Positions 18,779 through 27,407 are shown, numbered from the stretch's first letter. The stretch is DNA of 64,000 nucleotides from Romboutsia sp. CE17 (GCF_012317385.1 NZ_CP051144.1:930001-994000); one strand, 5' to 3'. Made by a program: numbers and translations. The notes: generated from the sequence alone by a model not told the origin.

Positions 18779-18900
18779 AAAAACACCTCTTCCTTCGTTA
18801 TTTATAAAACTCTGAAAATGTTACTAAATTGTAACCTATTAGTTAGGGAGGACCCCTTTCGTAAATTAATGATAACATAGAAAATTGTCGAAAATACATG
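18779..18900 (-). promoter_or_regulatory. 5' leader of the CAP gene with a GC-rich block
   Basis: Within otherwise A/T-only sequence, 18842-18866 holds a compact GC block whose minus strand reads ACGAAAGGGGTCCTCCC, able to form a small AGGG/CCCT hairpin. It is followed by a GTTAC-loop-GTAAC hairpin (about 18819-18834). It lies 60-90 bases before the start codon. It may be a leader RNA element, but no known riboswitch is recognised. Confidence 0.3.
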
Positions 18901-19440
18901 TAAATAAATGTAAATAGGCGAAAAAATAGATATATGCTAGTAATTTCAACAGGTATAAAATTTTAAAAAATATATATAAATTGAATAAAAATAAATTTTA
19001 ATGATTTATATATGAAAAAGTTATTATAAAAATCATTAGAAAACAGATTTATTAAAAATAAATCTATATAAAAAAATAACAAAGTGATAAATTATAGACT
19101 TTAAAAGTAACAAATTTAATTTCAAAAGTTACAATTTCAGTAAAATGAAATTAATAATATAAAAAATGAAAAAAATACTTCAAATAATTATAAAATTTTA
19201 ATAAAGGTCAGGATAAAAATGATTTGTTTAAGAAATGTAATTTATAAATGAAGATATAATAGTTCTACGATTCTAATTATAATAAGGAAGGTATGCGCTA
19301 TGAGTTTATAATATAAATGTCTTTAAAATTTAGTTAGAACGCTATAAAATGGGTATTATATATAATGCAGATTAAAATATTTTTATCTAAACATTGAAAA
19401 AAATATTGATGTATTATACTATAAAAAGGTAAACTTTGGT
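18901..19440. other. AT-rich region without a recognisable gene
   Basis: About 540 bases of nearly pure A/T with stops in all frames. The only notable spot is AAGGAAGGT followed by an ATG at 19300 that stops after three codons. Promoters of the two divergent neighbours must lie at its ends; TATACT at about 19417-19422 may serve the downstream gene. Confidence 0.5.
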
Positions 19441-19477
19441 TTAGGATAATAGAACATTGAAAGGAGATATAATAAAT

Positions 19478-20026
19478 ATGTCACAACAATTAGTAAAAGA
19501 GAGAGTAATAAAATATTTAATGGAAGATTTACTAGTTCCTCACGATATGATAGATACAGATGTACCTTTATCTGAATTTGAAGAAGGAGCAGAAGGTATA
19601 TTAGATATAATAGTAAATGTAAAAGATAGCGAAGACTATTATGCTCCAGTTTTAATAGTAAAATGCTTAGATGAAGATGTTGCTATGGAAGGTGAAACAG
19701 TTCAAAAGCAAATAGACTTCTTAGAAGATGTTGATAATATAACTATGGCTGGAAGAATGATATTAACTAACGGAAATGAAATGATGTATGCTGATTGGAC
19801 TGGTGAAGAATATGATACAGAAGCAGAGCTTCCTACATATGAAACAATGGTAAAAGAATTCTTTGAAATGGAAGAAAAAATAAAAGAATTAGAAGCTGAT
19901 CATCATCACGAATGTGGATGTGGATGTGGACATGATCATGGACACGATCATCATGAAGGTGGATGTTGTGGAGGACACAACCATGGTGAAAATCACGAAT
20001 GCGGATGCAATCATCATCACGAATAA
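19478..20026 (+). CDS. HsdR N-terminal-like (PD-(D/E)XK fold) protein with His/Cys-rich tail
   Basis: A 182-residue protein; ATG 19478 is chosen because the in-frame TTG at 19457 is part of the AAGGAG context. Residues 1-115 follow the HsdR_N pattern: 'QLVKERVIKYLMEDLLVP', 'GILDIIVNV', 'YAPVLIVKCLDE', 'AGRMILTNGNEMMYADW'. In active members the third block ends V-E-C-K; here it reads V-K-C-L, so the usual catalytic Glu and Lys are not seen. Residues about 115-140 are an acidic helix, and the last 45 residues are His/Cys/Gly (HECGCGCGHDHGHDHH type), a clear metal-binding tail. Probably a non-cleaving fold joined to a metal buffer or sensor. No methylase or specificity subunit is nearby. Confidence 0.7.
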   Translation: MSQQLVKERVIKYLMEDLLVPHDMIDTDVPLSEFEEGAEGILDIIVNVKDSEDYYAPVLIVKCLDEDVAMEGETVQKQIDFLEDVDNITMAGRMILTNGNEMMYADWTGEEYDTEAELPTYETMVKEFFEMEEKIKELEADHHHECGCGCGHDHGHDHHEGGCCGGHNHGENHECGCNHHHE

Positions 20027-20040
20027 TTAAATAAGAAAAC

Positions 20041-20069
20041 TTGACTATAATTTTCAATGATGTTATTAT
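20041..20069 (+). promoter_or_regulatory. Sigma-A type promoter of candidate small RNA
   Basis: TTGACT (20041-20046), a 17-base spacer and TATTAT (20064-20069). This match is one of the best promoters in the window, yet no ORF follows. Confidence 0.6.
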
Positions 20070-20075
20070 TAAATG

Positions 20076-20196
20076 GTTAAAATTCACTAATAAAACCGTA
20101 AGTGTTGGGGCAAAGATGCGAAGGATTTATTACTAGTGGGATTTATAACGTCGTTCGAAAATAAAAGACCGCATTATATGCGGTCTTTTATTTTGT
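20076..20196 (+). ncRNA. Candidate small RNA (~120 nt), intergenic
   Basis: It starts just downstream of a good promoter and ends at a strong intrinsic terminator (stem AAAAGACCGCA / TGCGGTCTTTT at 20163-20189, then TTTTG). The segment 20095-20158 is markedly richer in G and C than the flanks and contains no ORF with a ribosome binding site (the only ATG, at 20117, stops after six codons). It does not match SRP RNA, 6S RNA, tmRNA or RNase P RNA as far as I can tell. Alternatively it is the 3' tail of the upstream gene. Confidence 0.45.
20163..20196 (+). terminator. Strong intrinsic terminator
   Basis: An 11-bp GC-containing stem with a 5-base loop, followed by TTATTTTG. Confidence 0.9.
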
Positions 20197-20558
20197 CTAA
20201 AATACAAAATTTTTATAAAAAAGAAGGGAATTTAGGCCTATTAGTAGAATTTACTAAGTAATTATTATAATGACAGATTATGTATGCATAAGTAATTTGC
20301 TAGTGTATATGTATAGGATATAAATTAAAAATATTATAAAGATTTAAGTAACGTGGAATATGATTTTAAAAAATAAAAAGGTTTTTTAAGATATATGTAG
20401 AATTATTGATAAATAAACTAATTGACTTTTTAGAATAAATAGAAATAGGATAGTGTGTACAAGGTATTTTTTATAAATTATAATCATATTCTATAAATAA
20501 GACTACAGACACTTTAATATTGAATTTAATAAACTATATGTATAGAAGGGGTTAGATT
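20197..20558. other. Intergenic region before the sigma factor gene
   Basis: No gene seen. A weak promoter match (TTGACT at 20422-20427, 18 bases, TAGGAT at 20446-20451) could drive the sigma factor gene with a leader of about 100 bases. Confidence 0.4.
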
Positions 20559-21443
20559 ATGGGGGCTAAAAGAGAAAATACTTATGAAAATTATATTTAC
20601 GGAGATTCATCAAATTCATCCAATGCAATGAAAATGTATTTAAAAGAAATAGAAGAGTACAAAATGTTGTCTGCAGTAGAAGAAGTTGAATTAGCTAAAG
20701 CAATATGTGATTCATCACCTGATGCTAAAGAGCAGTTTATAAATGCAAACTACAGATTAGTTGTAAGTATAGCAAAAAGATATAGAAAAGAAAGTGTTGA
20801 TATGCTTGATTTAATTCAAGCAGGAAATATTGGTTTAATAAAAGCTGTAGAAAAATATGATTATACCAAAGGATATAAGTTTAGTACTTATGCTACTTGG
20901 TGGATAAAACAAAGTATAACAAGATATATTGATGATTGTGAAAATACAATAAGGATACCAGTGCATCTTCATCAAAGAATTAATTTTGTAAAAAGAAAAA
21001 AACAAGAACTTGCAAATGTACTTCAAAGGGAACCTTCATTAGAAGAGCTTGCAAAAGTTTGTGATCTTGAAGTTGAAAAAGTTATAGATATATTAAAAAG
21101 AGATAAAAATATAGTTTCTTTAGATACTCCTATAAAAGAAGATGAAGACAGTAGCTTAGTTGAATTTATTCCATCTGATGCAAATTTTGCTGATGTTGTT
21201 ATACATGAAGTTGAACAACACAATTTAAGAGAAAAAATAGAAGAATTATTAACTGGTCTTAGTGAGCAAGAACAGAAAGTATTGAGAATGAGATTTGGGC
21301 TTGATGATGATGATCCAAAAACTCTTGAAGAAATCGGTAAAGTGTTTGGGGTTACGAGAGAGAGAATAAGACAAATAGAAGCTAAGGCAATACGTAAGCT
21401 TAGACATCCAAGTAGATTAAAACAATTAAAGCATTTTTATTAA
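20559..21443 (+). CDS. RpoD-like group-2 RNA polymerase sigma factor
   Basis: A 294-residue sigma-70 protein. Region 1.2 '[20 protein letters not shown]', region 2 '[13 protein letters not shown]', '[19 protein letters not shown]' and '[17 protein letters not shown]', region 3, and region 4.2 with helix-turn-helix '[21 protein letters not shown]'. No region 1.1 is present. The housekeeping SigA of Clostridia is usually ~340 or more residues and lies beside dnaG, which is not here. So this is probably the second RpoD-type factor known in Clostridioides and relatives, recognising promoters close to sigma-A type. Ribosome binding site GAAGGGGTT. Monocistronic. Confidence 0.85.
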   Translation: MGAKRENTYENYIYGDSSNSSNAMKMYLKEIEEYKMLSAVEEVELAKAICDSSPDAKEQFINANYRLVVSIAKRYRKESVDMLDLIQAGNIGLIKAVEKYDYTKGYKFSTYATWWIKQSITRYIDDCENTIRIPVHLHQRINFVKRKKQELANVLQREPSLEELAKVCDLEVEKVIDILKRDKNIVSLDTPIKEDEDSSLVEFIPSDANFADVVIHEVEQHNLREKIEELLTGLSEQEQKVLRMRFGLDDDDPKTLEEIGKVFGVTRERIRQIEAKAIRKLRHPSRLKQLKHFY

Positions 21444-21507
21444 AACTTGCTATAATAAGTAAAATTAAAAAAAGATTATAATGGATTAATATATAATTAA
21501 AAAGAAA

Positions 21508-21560
21508 GATAAAGTTCCTTACATACAATAAAATGATTGTTATGCAAGGAATTTTATTAT
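21508..21560 (+). terminator. Intrinsic terminator of the sigma factor gene
   Basis: An imperfect stem AAAGTTCCTTACATACAAT / ATTGTTATGCAAGGAATTTT followed by ATTATTTTG. Confidence 0.75.
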
Positions 21561-21637
21561 TTTGCTTATTTACATATATTAGAGTATCTACACATATAAT
21601 TTATTAAATATTTGATATGTGTAGAGGACTGATGTAA

Positions 21638-23392
21638 ATGAATTCAGTTAATAGAAATAAAGAATTTTTTAGATTTAGCTCAGTACTTAATAATTTATTA
21701 GAAATAATTGATTGTATGAAAGAGGAACTACAGATTTATAGAAATAATTTAGAAGAAGATATTAACTTTACTGATATAAATAAGTCATTAAGATTTTTAA
21801 ATGAAGTTGAATTTGAAATAATGGATTCTTTAGAAAATCTAAAGGAATTGATGAATCCTTTTTTATTATTTGTAATAGGAAATGGAAACTATGGAAAGTC
21901 CACGTTAATAAACGCATTGCTTGAAGATTCTTTTATTAAAACGAAAGATTTACCTAATACTTGGAAATTAGATTTATTTTGTAAATCTAAAGAGCTGAAA
22001 GAAATAGTTGAGTTTTCTTATATAAATAAAGAGAAAGAAGTTATGTCATTAGAAAATGGAGAAAAATTATTATTAGAAGAGGAAAAAAAATTTAAAGAAT
22101 CTAAGAAGAAAATCTTTAAATATTTAAAGGAATATAAGATAAATAATAATTTAGAAGTTAAAGCATTAGAAAAATATAAAAAAAACTTAGAAAAGAAATA
22201 TCTTTATATTTCAGAAATTGTAGAAGCGAAATATTATCTTAATAAAAACGGAATTTTAGATGATTTTATTATTGTAGATACACCTGGTCTTAATCAGAAT
22301 TTAGATAAAAGTTTGATTGCATCAATAAAAGATTATTATATAAAATCAGATGGAATAATTTGGATTATAGATGCTCAAAATATTGTTTCAAAAAATAGTT
22401 GTGACTTAATAAATGATATTAATAAGTTAAATAGACTCACTGATTTAAAAAAGAAGATGGTACTAGTAGTAAATAAAATAGATATAATAGAAAAAAATAA
22501 TCCATATAATTTAGACAAAATAAAATTAAAGGTTAAAGAAATTTATAGCAATGTATTTGATGATATAGTATTTATATCAGCTAAGGATGCTATAAATGGT
22601 ATTAGTGAAAACAAAGAAGAGTTAGTATGTAGAAGTAATATAAGAATACTCAAAAAATCTATAAATACATACTTCAAGAGAACGGCTGAAATAAATCAAA
22701 TAAATTCAAAAAGAAAAAATTTGAGTTTAAAATCTGAAAAAATATTAAAAAATATTGATAGATATAAGCGAGAGTTGTATAAAGATATATCAATATATAA
22801 TACATTAAAGTTAGAAGATAGTGAGAAGATAAATAAAACTAAGTTCTATATAATAGACTTAATAAAATCAATTAAAAATAAGTCTTGTTACAAAGATATT
22901 AATATGGAGATTTTAGTGCAAAACCTAAAAGAAATAGAACTAATTTGCAATAAAGAAATTAAGATTATTTATCAAGAATTATTTAGAAAGTCTAATTTTA
23001 TAAAAGGTGATAAATTTAATAAATACATAGATTATAATATATATATAACTAAAAATAAAAATATTGTTATAGATTATAATCTTTTAAAATCTATAAAATC
23101 AAAAGAAAAAAATAACCTTTCAGAAGAAACTATACTCAATTCTATAATTAGAAATAAATCAAAAAAATTCACCCAAAATGATGAAATTATATTAAATACT
23201 ATTTATAAAAAAATAGATACTTTAATAGAAGAATCCGTACATGAAGTAAATGAAAAATTTGAACTAATGAAAATTAATATAGAGAATATAAGAGAAAATA
23301 CTTTTGAATATAAGTACTTAAATTATAAGAACATAAAAAATCATATAAAAGATTTAGACATGATTTATAATATGATAAGGAATTTGAGGTGA
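21638..23392 (+). CDS. Dynamin-like GTPase, first of a tandem pair
   Basis: A 584-residue protein. Residues 1-70 are helical. The GTPase domain has G1 'GNGNYGKST' (residues 81-89), G3 'IIVDTPGLNQ' and G4 'VVNKID', with a Lys-rich helical insertion between G1 and G3. The C-terminal 250 residues are predicted mostly helical coiled coil with no membrane segment. This is the layout of bacterial dynamin-like proteins, which assemble on and remodel membranes. The stop codon TGA at 23390-23392 lies inside the ribosome binding site of the next gene, so the two are translationally coupled. Start ATG 21638 has only a weak GAGGACTGA ribosome binding site. Confidence 0.82.
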   Translation: MNSVNRNKEFFRFSSVLNNLLEIIDCMKEELQIYRNNLEEDINFTDINKSLRFLNEVEFEIMDSLENLKELMNPFLLFVIGNGNYGKSTLINALLEDSFIKTKDLPNTWKLDLFCKSKELKEIVEFSYINKEKEVMSLENGEKLLLEEEKKFKESKKKIFKYLKEYKINNNLEVKALEKYKKNLEKKYLYISEIVEAKYYLNKNGILDDFIIVDTPGLNQNLDKSLIASIKDYYIKSDGIIWIIDAQNIVSKNSCDLINDINKLNRLTDLKKKMVLVVNKIDIIEKNNPYNLDKIKLKVKEIYSNVFDDIVFISAKDAINGISENKEELVCRSNIRILKKSINTYFKRTAEINQINSKRKNLSLKSEKILKNIDRYKRELYKDISIYNTLKLEDSEKINKTKFYIIDLIKSIKNKSCYKDINMEILVQNLKEIELICNKEIKIIYQELFRKSNFIKGDKFNKYIDYNIYITKNKNIVIDYNLLKSIKSKEKNNLSEETILNSIIRNKSKKFTQNDEIILNTIYKKIDTLIEESVHEVNEKFELMKINIENIRENTFEYKYLNYKNIKNHIKDLDMIYNMIRNLR

Positions 23393-23396
23393 TACT

Positions 23397-25085
23397 TTGA
23401 AGGAAATAAATGAATGTATTCAAGAAGTGAAGTTAGATTTTTTAAGATCTCCATTAAGAACAAAATTATCACAAGAAGAAAATATACCTTTTAAGAATTT
23501 AGTTATAAAAAATTTAAATAATAGTATGGATAATCTTGAATTATTAGAAATAAATAAGACTAATCCTTTAAAGATTGTAATAGTAGGAGAGGTTAAATCA
23601 GGAAAGTCAACATTAGTAAATGCATTATTAGAAAAGGATATAAGTAAAACTGATGTGTTAGAAGCTACATCATCAATATTGGAAGTAACATATGGTGAAA
23701 AATATGATACTAAAATAGTTGATTGTGTAACTAAAATATATTTAGATTTAGATATTTTAAAAAAAATAAATATTGTTGATACTCCAGGCCTAAGAAGTAT
23801 AACTACTAAAAATGAAACAAAGACTTTAAATTATATACAAAATGCTGATTTTATAGTTTTTGTAATAGATGCTACACATATAGGTCAGGAAGATATAATA
23901 AATACATTAGATATAATAGAATCATTAAAAAAACCTATAATAGGCGTAATAAATAAATGCGATTTACTTCAAGATGATAAAGATGAAGTTTTAGAATATA
24001 TAAATGAAGAATATGGACTTTATATAGATAAATTTTTCTTAATATCATCATATTTGGAATATGAAGCTAAAATAAAAAATGATTATTTAGGTGATATTGA
24101 AAGTATTAAAGAAGAGGATTATAAGGAACTGAGAGAAAATTATGAACTTCTTAAGAATTATATTGACGAGTTATATAGAAATTCTAATGGCGTGAAAGAG
24201 GAAAGTTTAAAGAGTTCACTTCAAGGAATTATACAAAAAGAAATAATATTAAACTATGATTATTATAAAAGTATTTCTATATTAAGCGAAGAAATTTTAA
24301 GGTATGAAAATATACTTAGAAATAAGCTGGACTATGTAACTTCAAAGATGAATTTTGAAATAGATGACTGGATTGATAGAATATTTTTCTATGATCAGAT
24401 AAATAAAATAAACAATAATTTAGAATATGCAAATGAATATATAAATGAAAGTTATATAAATAAATGCATAAATGAAAAAAAAGATGAATTAGATAAACTA
24501 TTTTTTAATGAATGGGAAGAATGCATAAGAGAAGTGCAATATGAAATAAATAATAACATAAATAAATCTGTAGAAAGAGTTTACTATAAAGATGAATTTT
24601 TAAATAACACTCACTATAAGATAGATAAAAATGATTTGAACTTAAATGAGATTCTTGCAAGTGTAGGAACAGGAGCAATTTTAGGTGTAACTTCAGGAGG
24701 TATTGCATCAGTATATGCAGCAGCAGTTGGTTCTAGTGCAGCTTCAGTCACAATTTCAAGTGCATTAATGATATACTGTCCACCACTACTAATAGCTGGA
24801 ACAATATGTGGGGCTGTAGGTAAAATAATTTATGACAAATTAAAATCAGATAAAAGTAATAAGGATATGCTACAAGATATTGAAAAGTTTATAGCTGGAC
24901 TTAGGGAGTCAATAAAAATAGAACTTAAATCTAATTACTATAAATGTAGTGAAGAAATAATTAATACTAGTTGTGAAATATTTAAAAAGGAAAAAAATAT
25001 AAATATGTCAAAATATGAATTGGAAGAGTTTATAAATAATATGGAAAAATATGTAGAAGGATTAAATAAATATATAAGAGAATAA
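23397..25085 (+). CDS. Dynamin-like GTPase with hydrophobic paddle, second of pair
   Basis: A 562-residue protein starting at TTG 23397, 4 bases after the upstream stop; the GAGGTGAT ribosome binding site spans that stop. G1 'GEVKSGKST' (near residue 64), G3 'NIVDTPGLRS' and G4 'VINKCD'. Residues about 415-480 contain a long Gly/Ala-rich hydrophobic segment ('GTGAILGVTSGGIASVYAAA', then 'LMIYCPPLLIAGTICGAVG') between helical arms, which fits a membrane-inserting paddle of bacterial dynamins (BDLP/LeoA type). The first protein lacks it, so the pair may form a hetero-oligomer with one membrane-binding partner. Known tandem dynamins act in membrane repair, vesicle release or phage resistance; which applies here is unknown. 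Confidence 0.82.
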   Translation: MKEINECIQEVKLDFLRSPLRTKLSQEENIPFKNLVIKNLNNSMDNLELLEINKTNPLKIVIVGEVKSGKSTLVNALLEKDISKTDVLEATSSILEVTYGEKYDTKIVDCVTKIYLDLDILKKINIVDTPGLRSITTKNETKTLNYIQNADFIVFVIDATHIGQEDIINTLDIIESLKKPIIGVINKCDLLQDDKDEVLEYINEEYGLYIDKFFLISSYLEYEAKIKNDYLGDIESIKEEDYKELRENYELLKNYIDELYRNSNGVKEESLKSSLQGIIQKEIILNYDYYKSISILSEEILRYENILRNKLDYVTSKMNFEIDDWIDRIFFYDQINKINNNLEYANEYINESYINKCINEKKDELDKLFFNEWEECIREVQYEINNNINKSVERVYYKDEFLNNTHYKIDKNDLNLNEILASVGTGAILGVTSGGIASVYAAAVGSSAASVTISSALMIYCPPLLIAGTICGAVGKIIYDKLKSDKSNKDMLQDIEKFIAGLRESIKIELKSNYYKCSEEIINTSCEIFKKEKNINMSKYELEEFINNMEKYVEGLNKYIRE

Positions 25086-25105
25086 TTATAGTTTTTTAAC
25101 AAAAA

Positions 25106-25157
25106 ATGACATTCTATCATATATTAAACTACAACTATAATTTAAGGAGAATGTCAT
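25106..25157 (+). promoter_or_regulatory. Inverted repeat overlapping the ribosome binding site of the glycosyltransferase gene
   Basis: ATGACATTCT (25106-25115) is perfectly complementary to AGAATGTCAT (25148-25157). The right arm overlaps the end of AAGGAGA and stops one base before the ATG at 25159. In RNA this 10-bp hairpin would cover part of the ribosome binding site. No T run follows, so it is not a plain terminator. Confidence 0.55.
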
Positions 25158-25158
25158 A

Positions 25159-26238
25159 ATGATTAACTTAAGTCTATGTATGATAGTAAAGGATGAGGAA
25201 AAAGTAATTAAAAGATGCTTAGATACAGTAAAAGATATAGTTGATGAAATAATAATAGTAGATACAGGTTCAAATGATAATACTATAGAGATTGTAAAAG
25301 AATATACAGATAAGATATATTATTTTAAGTGGATAGATGATTTTAGTAAAGCAAGAAATTTTTCCTTTAGCAAAGCAAGTAAGGACTATATATTATGGTT
25401 AGATGCAGATGAATATTTAGATGAAGAAAATATAGAAAAATTAAAAAAATTAAAAGTGAACTTAGATGATAGCATTGATATTGTAACCTTAGAAACTAAT
25501 ATGGTTATAGATGAAGATGATCACCTTGCTTTTATAGGAAGAAGAAATAGAATAGTAAAAAAAAGTAAGAATTTCAAATGGATAGGATTTGTTCATGAGT
25601 ATATAGATGTAAGTGGAAATTTTTTTGATAGTGATATTTGCATAATTCATCATAAAATAAAATGTGTAAGTGATAGAAATCTGCAATTATATAAAAAAAA
25701 TATTGAAGCTGGAAATAAATTAAGTGACAGAGATTTATACTACTATGGAAAAGAGTTGATTTGTAACAAGTACTATGAAGAAGCAATAAAGATATTAGAA
25801 GAATTTATAACCAAAGAAATTTGGATTGAAGAGATGATTGATGCGTTATGCAAAATAGGAAAATGTCATTTGTATTTAAATGATCATCAAAAAGCAAGAA
25901 GTTATTATTATAGAACTTTTGAATATATATCACCTAATGTAAATTTATTATATAATATAGCAGAATCATTTGAACTGCAGAAAGAATATAAAAAAGCTAT
26001 AAAATGGTATGAGATAATACAAGATCTTAGAAATTCTGAAAACTTTTGTCCGTGTGAATGTGATAGTTTAGAGTGTTTTGATTTTAACATTAACTTAAGC
26101 CTTTGTGTATGTAATTTTGAGATGGGGAATATAAGAAAATCTTATTATCACCATTTAAAGTGTAAAAGTATTAGCCCATCAAATCCATGTGTTATAAGAA
26201 ATGATGAAATTTTCAAAGATATAATTATAAAAGATTAA
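25159..26238 (+). CDS. SunS-like GT2 glycosyltransferase with TPR domain
   Basis: A 359-residue protein. The N-terminal GT-A domain begins 'LSLCMIVKDEEKVIKRCLD', has 'EIIIVDTGSNDNTIEI' and the DXD-type motif 'ILWLDADEYL' near residue 82. The C-terminal ~150 residues have TPR-like helices ('YYGKELICNKYYEEAIKILEE'; 'SFELQKEYKKAIKWYEI') and several Cys. The architecture equals SunS-type enzymes that glycosylate peptides or proteins (S-linked in glycocin synthesis) and of many clostridial GT2-TPR proteins. No peptide substrate ORF or exporter is adjacent, so the acceptor is unknown. It lies 73 bases after the dynamin pair with no terminator in between. Confidence 0.85.
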   Translation: MINLSLCMIVKDEEKVIKRCLDTVKDIVDEIIIVDTGSNDNTIEIVKEYTDKIYYFKWIDDFSKARNFSFSKASKDYILWLDADEYLDEENIEKLKKLKVNLDDSIDIVTLETNMVIDEDDHLAFIGRRNRIVKKSKNFKWIGFVHEYIDVSGNFFDSDICIIHHKIKCVSDRNLQLYKKNIEAGNKLSDRDLYYYGKELICNKYYEEAIKILEEFITKEIWIEEMIDALCKIGKCHLYLNDHQKARSYYYRTFEYISPNVNLLYNIAESFELQKEYKKAIKWYEIIQDLRNSENFCPCECDSLECFDFNINLSLCVCNFEMGNIRKSYYHHLKCKSISPSNPCVIRNDEIFKDIIIKD

Positions 26239-26249
26239 TAAACTAAAAT

Positions 26250-26280
26250 GAAAGCCTAGGTATATTTCCTAGGCTTTAGA
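26250..26280 (+). terminator. Bidirectional intrinsic terminator
   Basis: AAAGCCTAGG-TATATTT-CCTAGGCTTT, a perfect 10-bp stem. On the plus strand it ends the glycosyltransferase transcript; it overlaps the end of the convergent small gene. Confidence 0.8.
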
Positions 26281-26515
26281 TATACTTTTTACATTTATCT
26301 ATAGTTTTATAAATAAACATAGTTGAGTTTTTTACTAATGAATCTATAAAATCTTCATTCTCATGAATATTTTCATCTGAATATAGCTTATTAATATCCA
26401 TTCCCAATAATAAATTTATACTCATAATACGGTTTAATTGAATACATACCATAGATAAAAAATAAATCAAGCAAAGACAGATCATAGATAAACTTATAAG
26501 AGTGAAAGCAACCAT
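26276..26515 (-). CDS. Small single-helix membrane protein, unknown
   Basis: A 79-residue protein when started at the ATG at 26515, which follows a GGGGGG box at 26521-26526; an in-frame ATG at 26536 has no such site. One or two hydrophobic segments at residues 2-30 (rich in Leu, Ile, Cys, Met), then a charged cytoplasmic-like tail with Asp/Glu/Asn. No family recognised. Its end overlaps the bidirectional terminator. Confidence 0.55.
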   Translation of the reverse strand: MVAFTLISLSMICLCLIYFLSMVCIQLNRIMSINLLLGMDINKLYSDENIHENEDFIDSLVKNSTMFIYKTIDKCKKYI

Positions 26516-26837
26516 AATATCCCCCCTCAAGAACAAAGATAAGTGTACTTTAATTTAATTCTACTATATTTGCACTTTTATATCACTATAAAAGATATTA
26601 TAAAATAACAAGTAAAATTACAAAAAAATACAAAATGTATTTTGAAATCATAAATAAAGTTAGAAATATTTATACATTAAAATATAATAAAGTATTTTAA
26701 TGTAATTTTTAAAGTATTTAAAATTTTATAATGAATTTTGGAAAATATTATTGACTAAAGAAAGGATAATATAGTATTTTATTTTTACTAATAGTTAGTT
26801 TGCTAAGTAATTAACTAAAAACGTGGAGGAAGAGTAA
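26516..26837. other. Intergenic promoter region of two divergent small genes
   Basis: About 320 bases, A/T-only in the middle. The interrupted inverted repeat TAGTTA ... TAACTA (26792-26797 and 26812-26817) lies 20-46 bases before the start of the next gene and could be an operator. TTGACT at 26751 has no well-spaced -10. Confidence 0.35.
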
Positions 26838-27374
26838 GTGAAACAAGAAGTACTAGGAAAGAGGGCTCCTTCTTTCAGTATATTAGAGACGGTAATAATT
26901 AATCCAATAGTTAATGGAGAAACTATTCGATTACAATTTGAATTACGAGGAAATAAAGAAATAACGGTAATAGGTGGTATAAATTCAATAACTAGCTTTT
27001 TTGAGCTTGATATTGTAGAAAAAATAGAAAATGGTTATAAATTAGGAATAAAAAGGGATGATGATGTTAAACGAAACCCAAAGTCATATAAGTACTTTAC
27101 AAACATATGCAATTACAAAAAAGAAGTTGTATATGCATTAAAGAAGCATTTTAGATTACCTCAAAGCGAAAATATTTATTTTTATAGGCCTAATATATTC
27201 TTAATGGATGAAAAAGAAACTATAGAATTTATTAAAAAAAGAAAAAGCTATAATAATTTTAATAAGTTTGTCAAAAACACAATTAACAGACAAATTTTAT
27301 TTCATAAGATGTTAAATATACCTTATAAACTAAATTATAATATATTTACATTGATAAAAATAAAGCTATTATAA
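26838..27374 (+). CDS. Protein of unknown function, GTG start
   Basis: A 178-residue basic protein starting at GTG 26838 behind GGAGGAAGAG. The N-terminal half looks like a beta-rich domain ('GETIRLQFELRGNKEITVIGG'), and the C-terminal half is Lys/Asn/Tyr-rich and helical. The Pro-Ser-Phe-Ser start and absence of a signal peptide suggest a cytoplasmic or spore-associated protein. I do not recognise a family. It ends before a strong bidirectional terminator. Confidence 0.6.
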   Translation: MKQEVLGKRAPSFSILETVIINPIVNGETIRLQFELRGNKEITVIGGINSITSFFELDIVEKIENGYKLGIKRDDDVKRNPKSYKYFTNICNYKKEVVYALKKHFRLPQSENIYFYRPNIFLMDEKETIEFIKKRKSYNNFNKFVKNTINRQILFHKMLNIPYKLNYNIFTLIKIKLL

Positions 27375-27407
27375 ATAGGAAAGACAATTTTTTATAACAT
27401 AAATAAT

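Noticed and set aside
19290-19312. Ribosome-binding-like site with ATG in the long AT-rich gap
   Set aside because: The frame stops after three codons.
21638-26238. Complete phage-defence island
   Set aside because: Dynamin genes alone are not sufficient; no other defence, recombinase or transfer sign, and base composition is like the neighbours.
26751-26780. Promoter TTGACT with TATAGT
   Set aside because: Spacer of 13 bases is too short.
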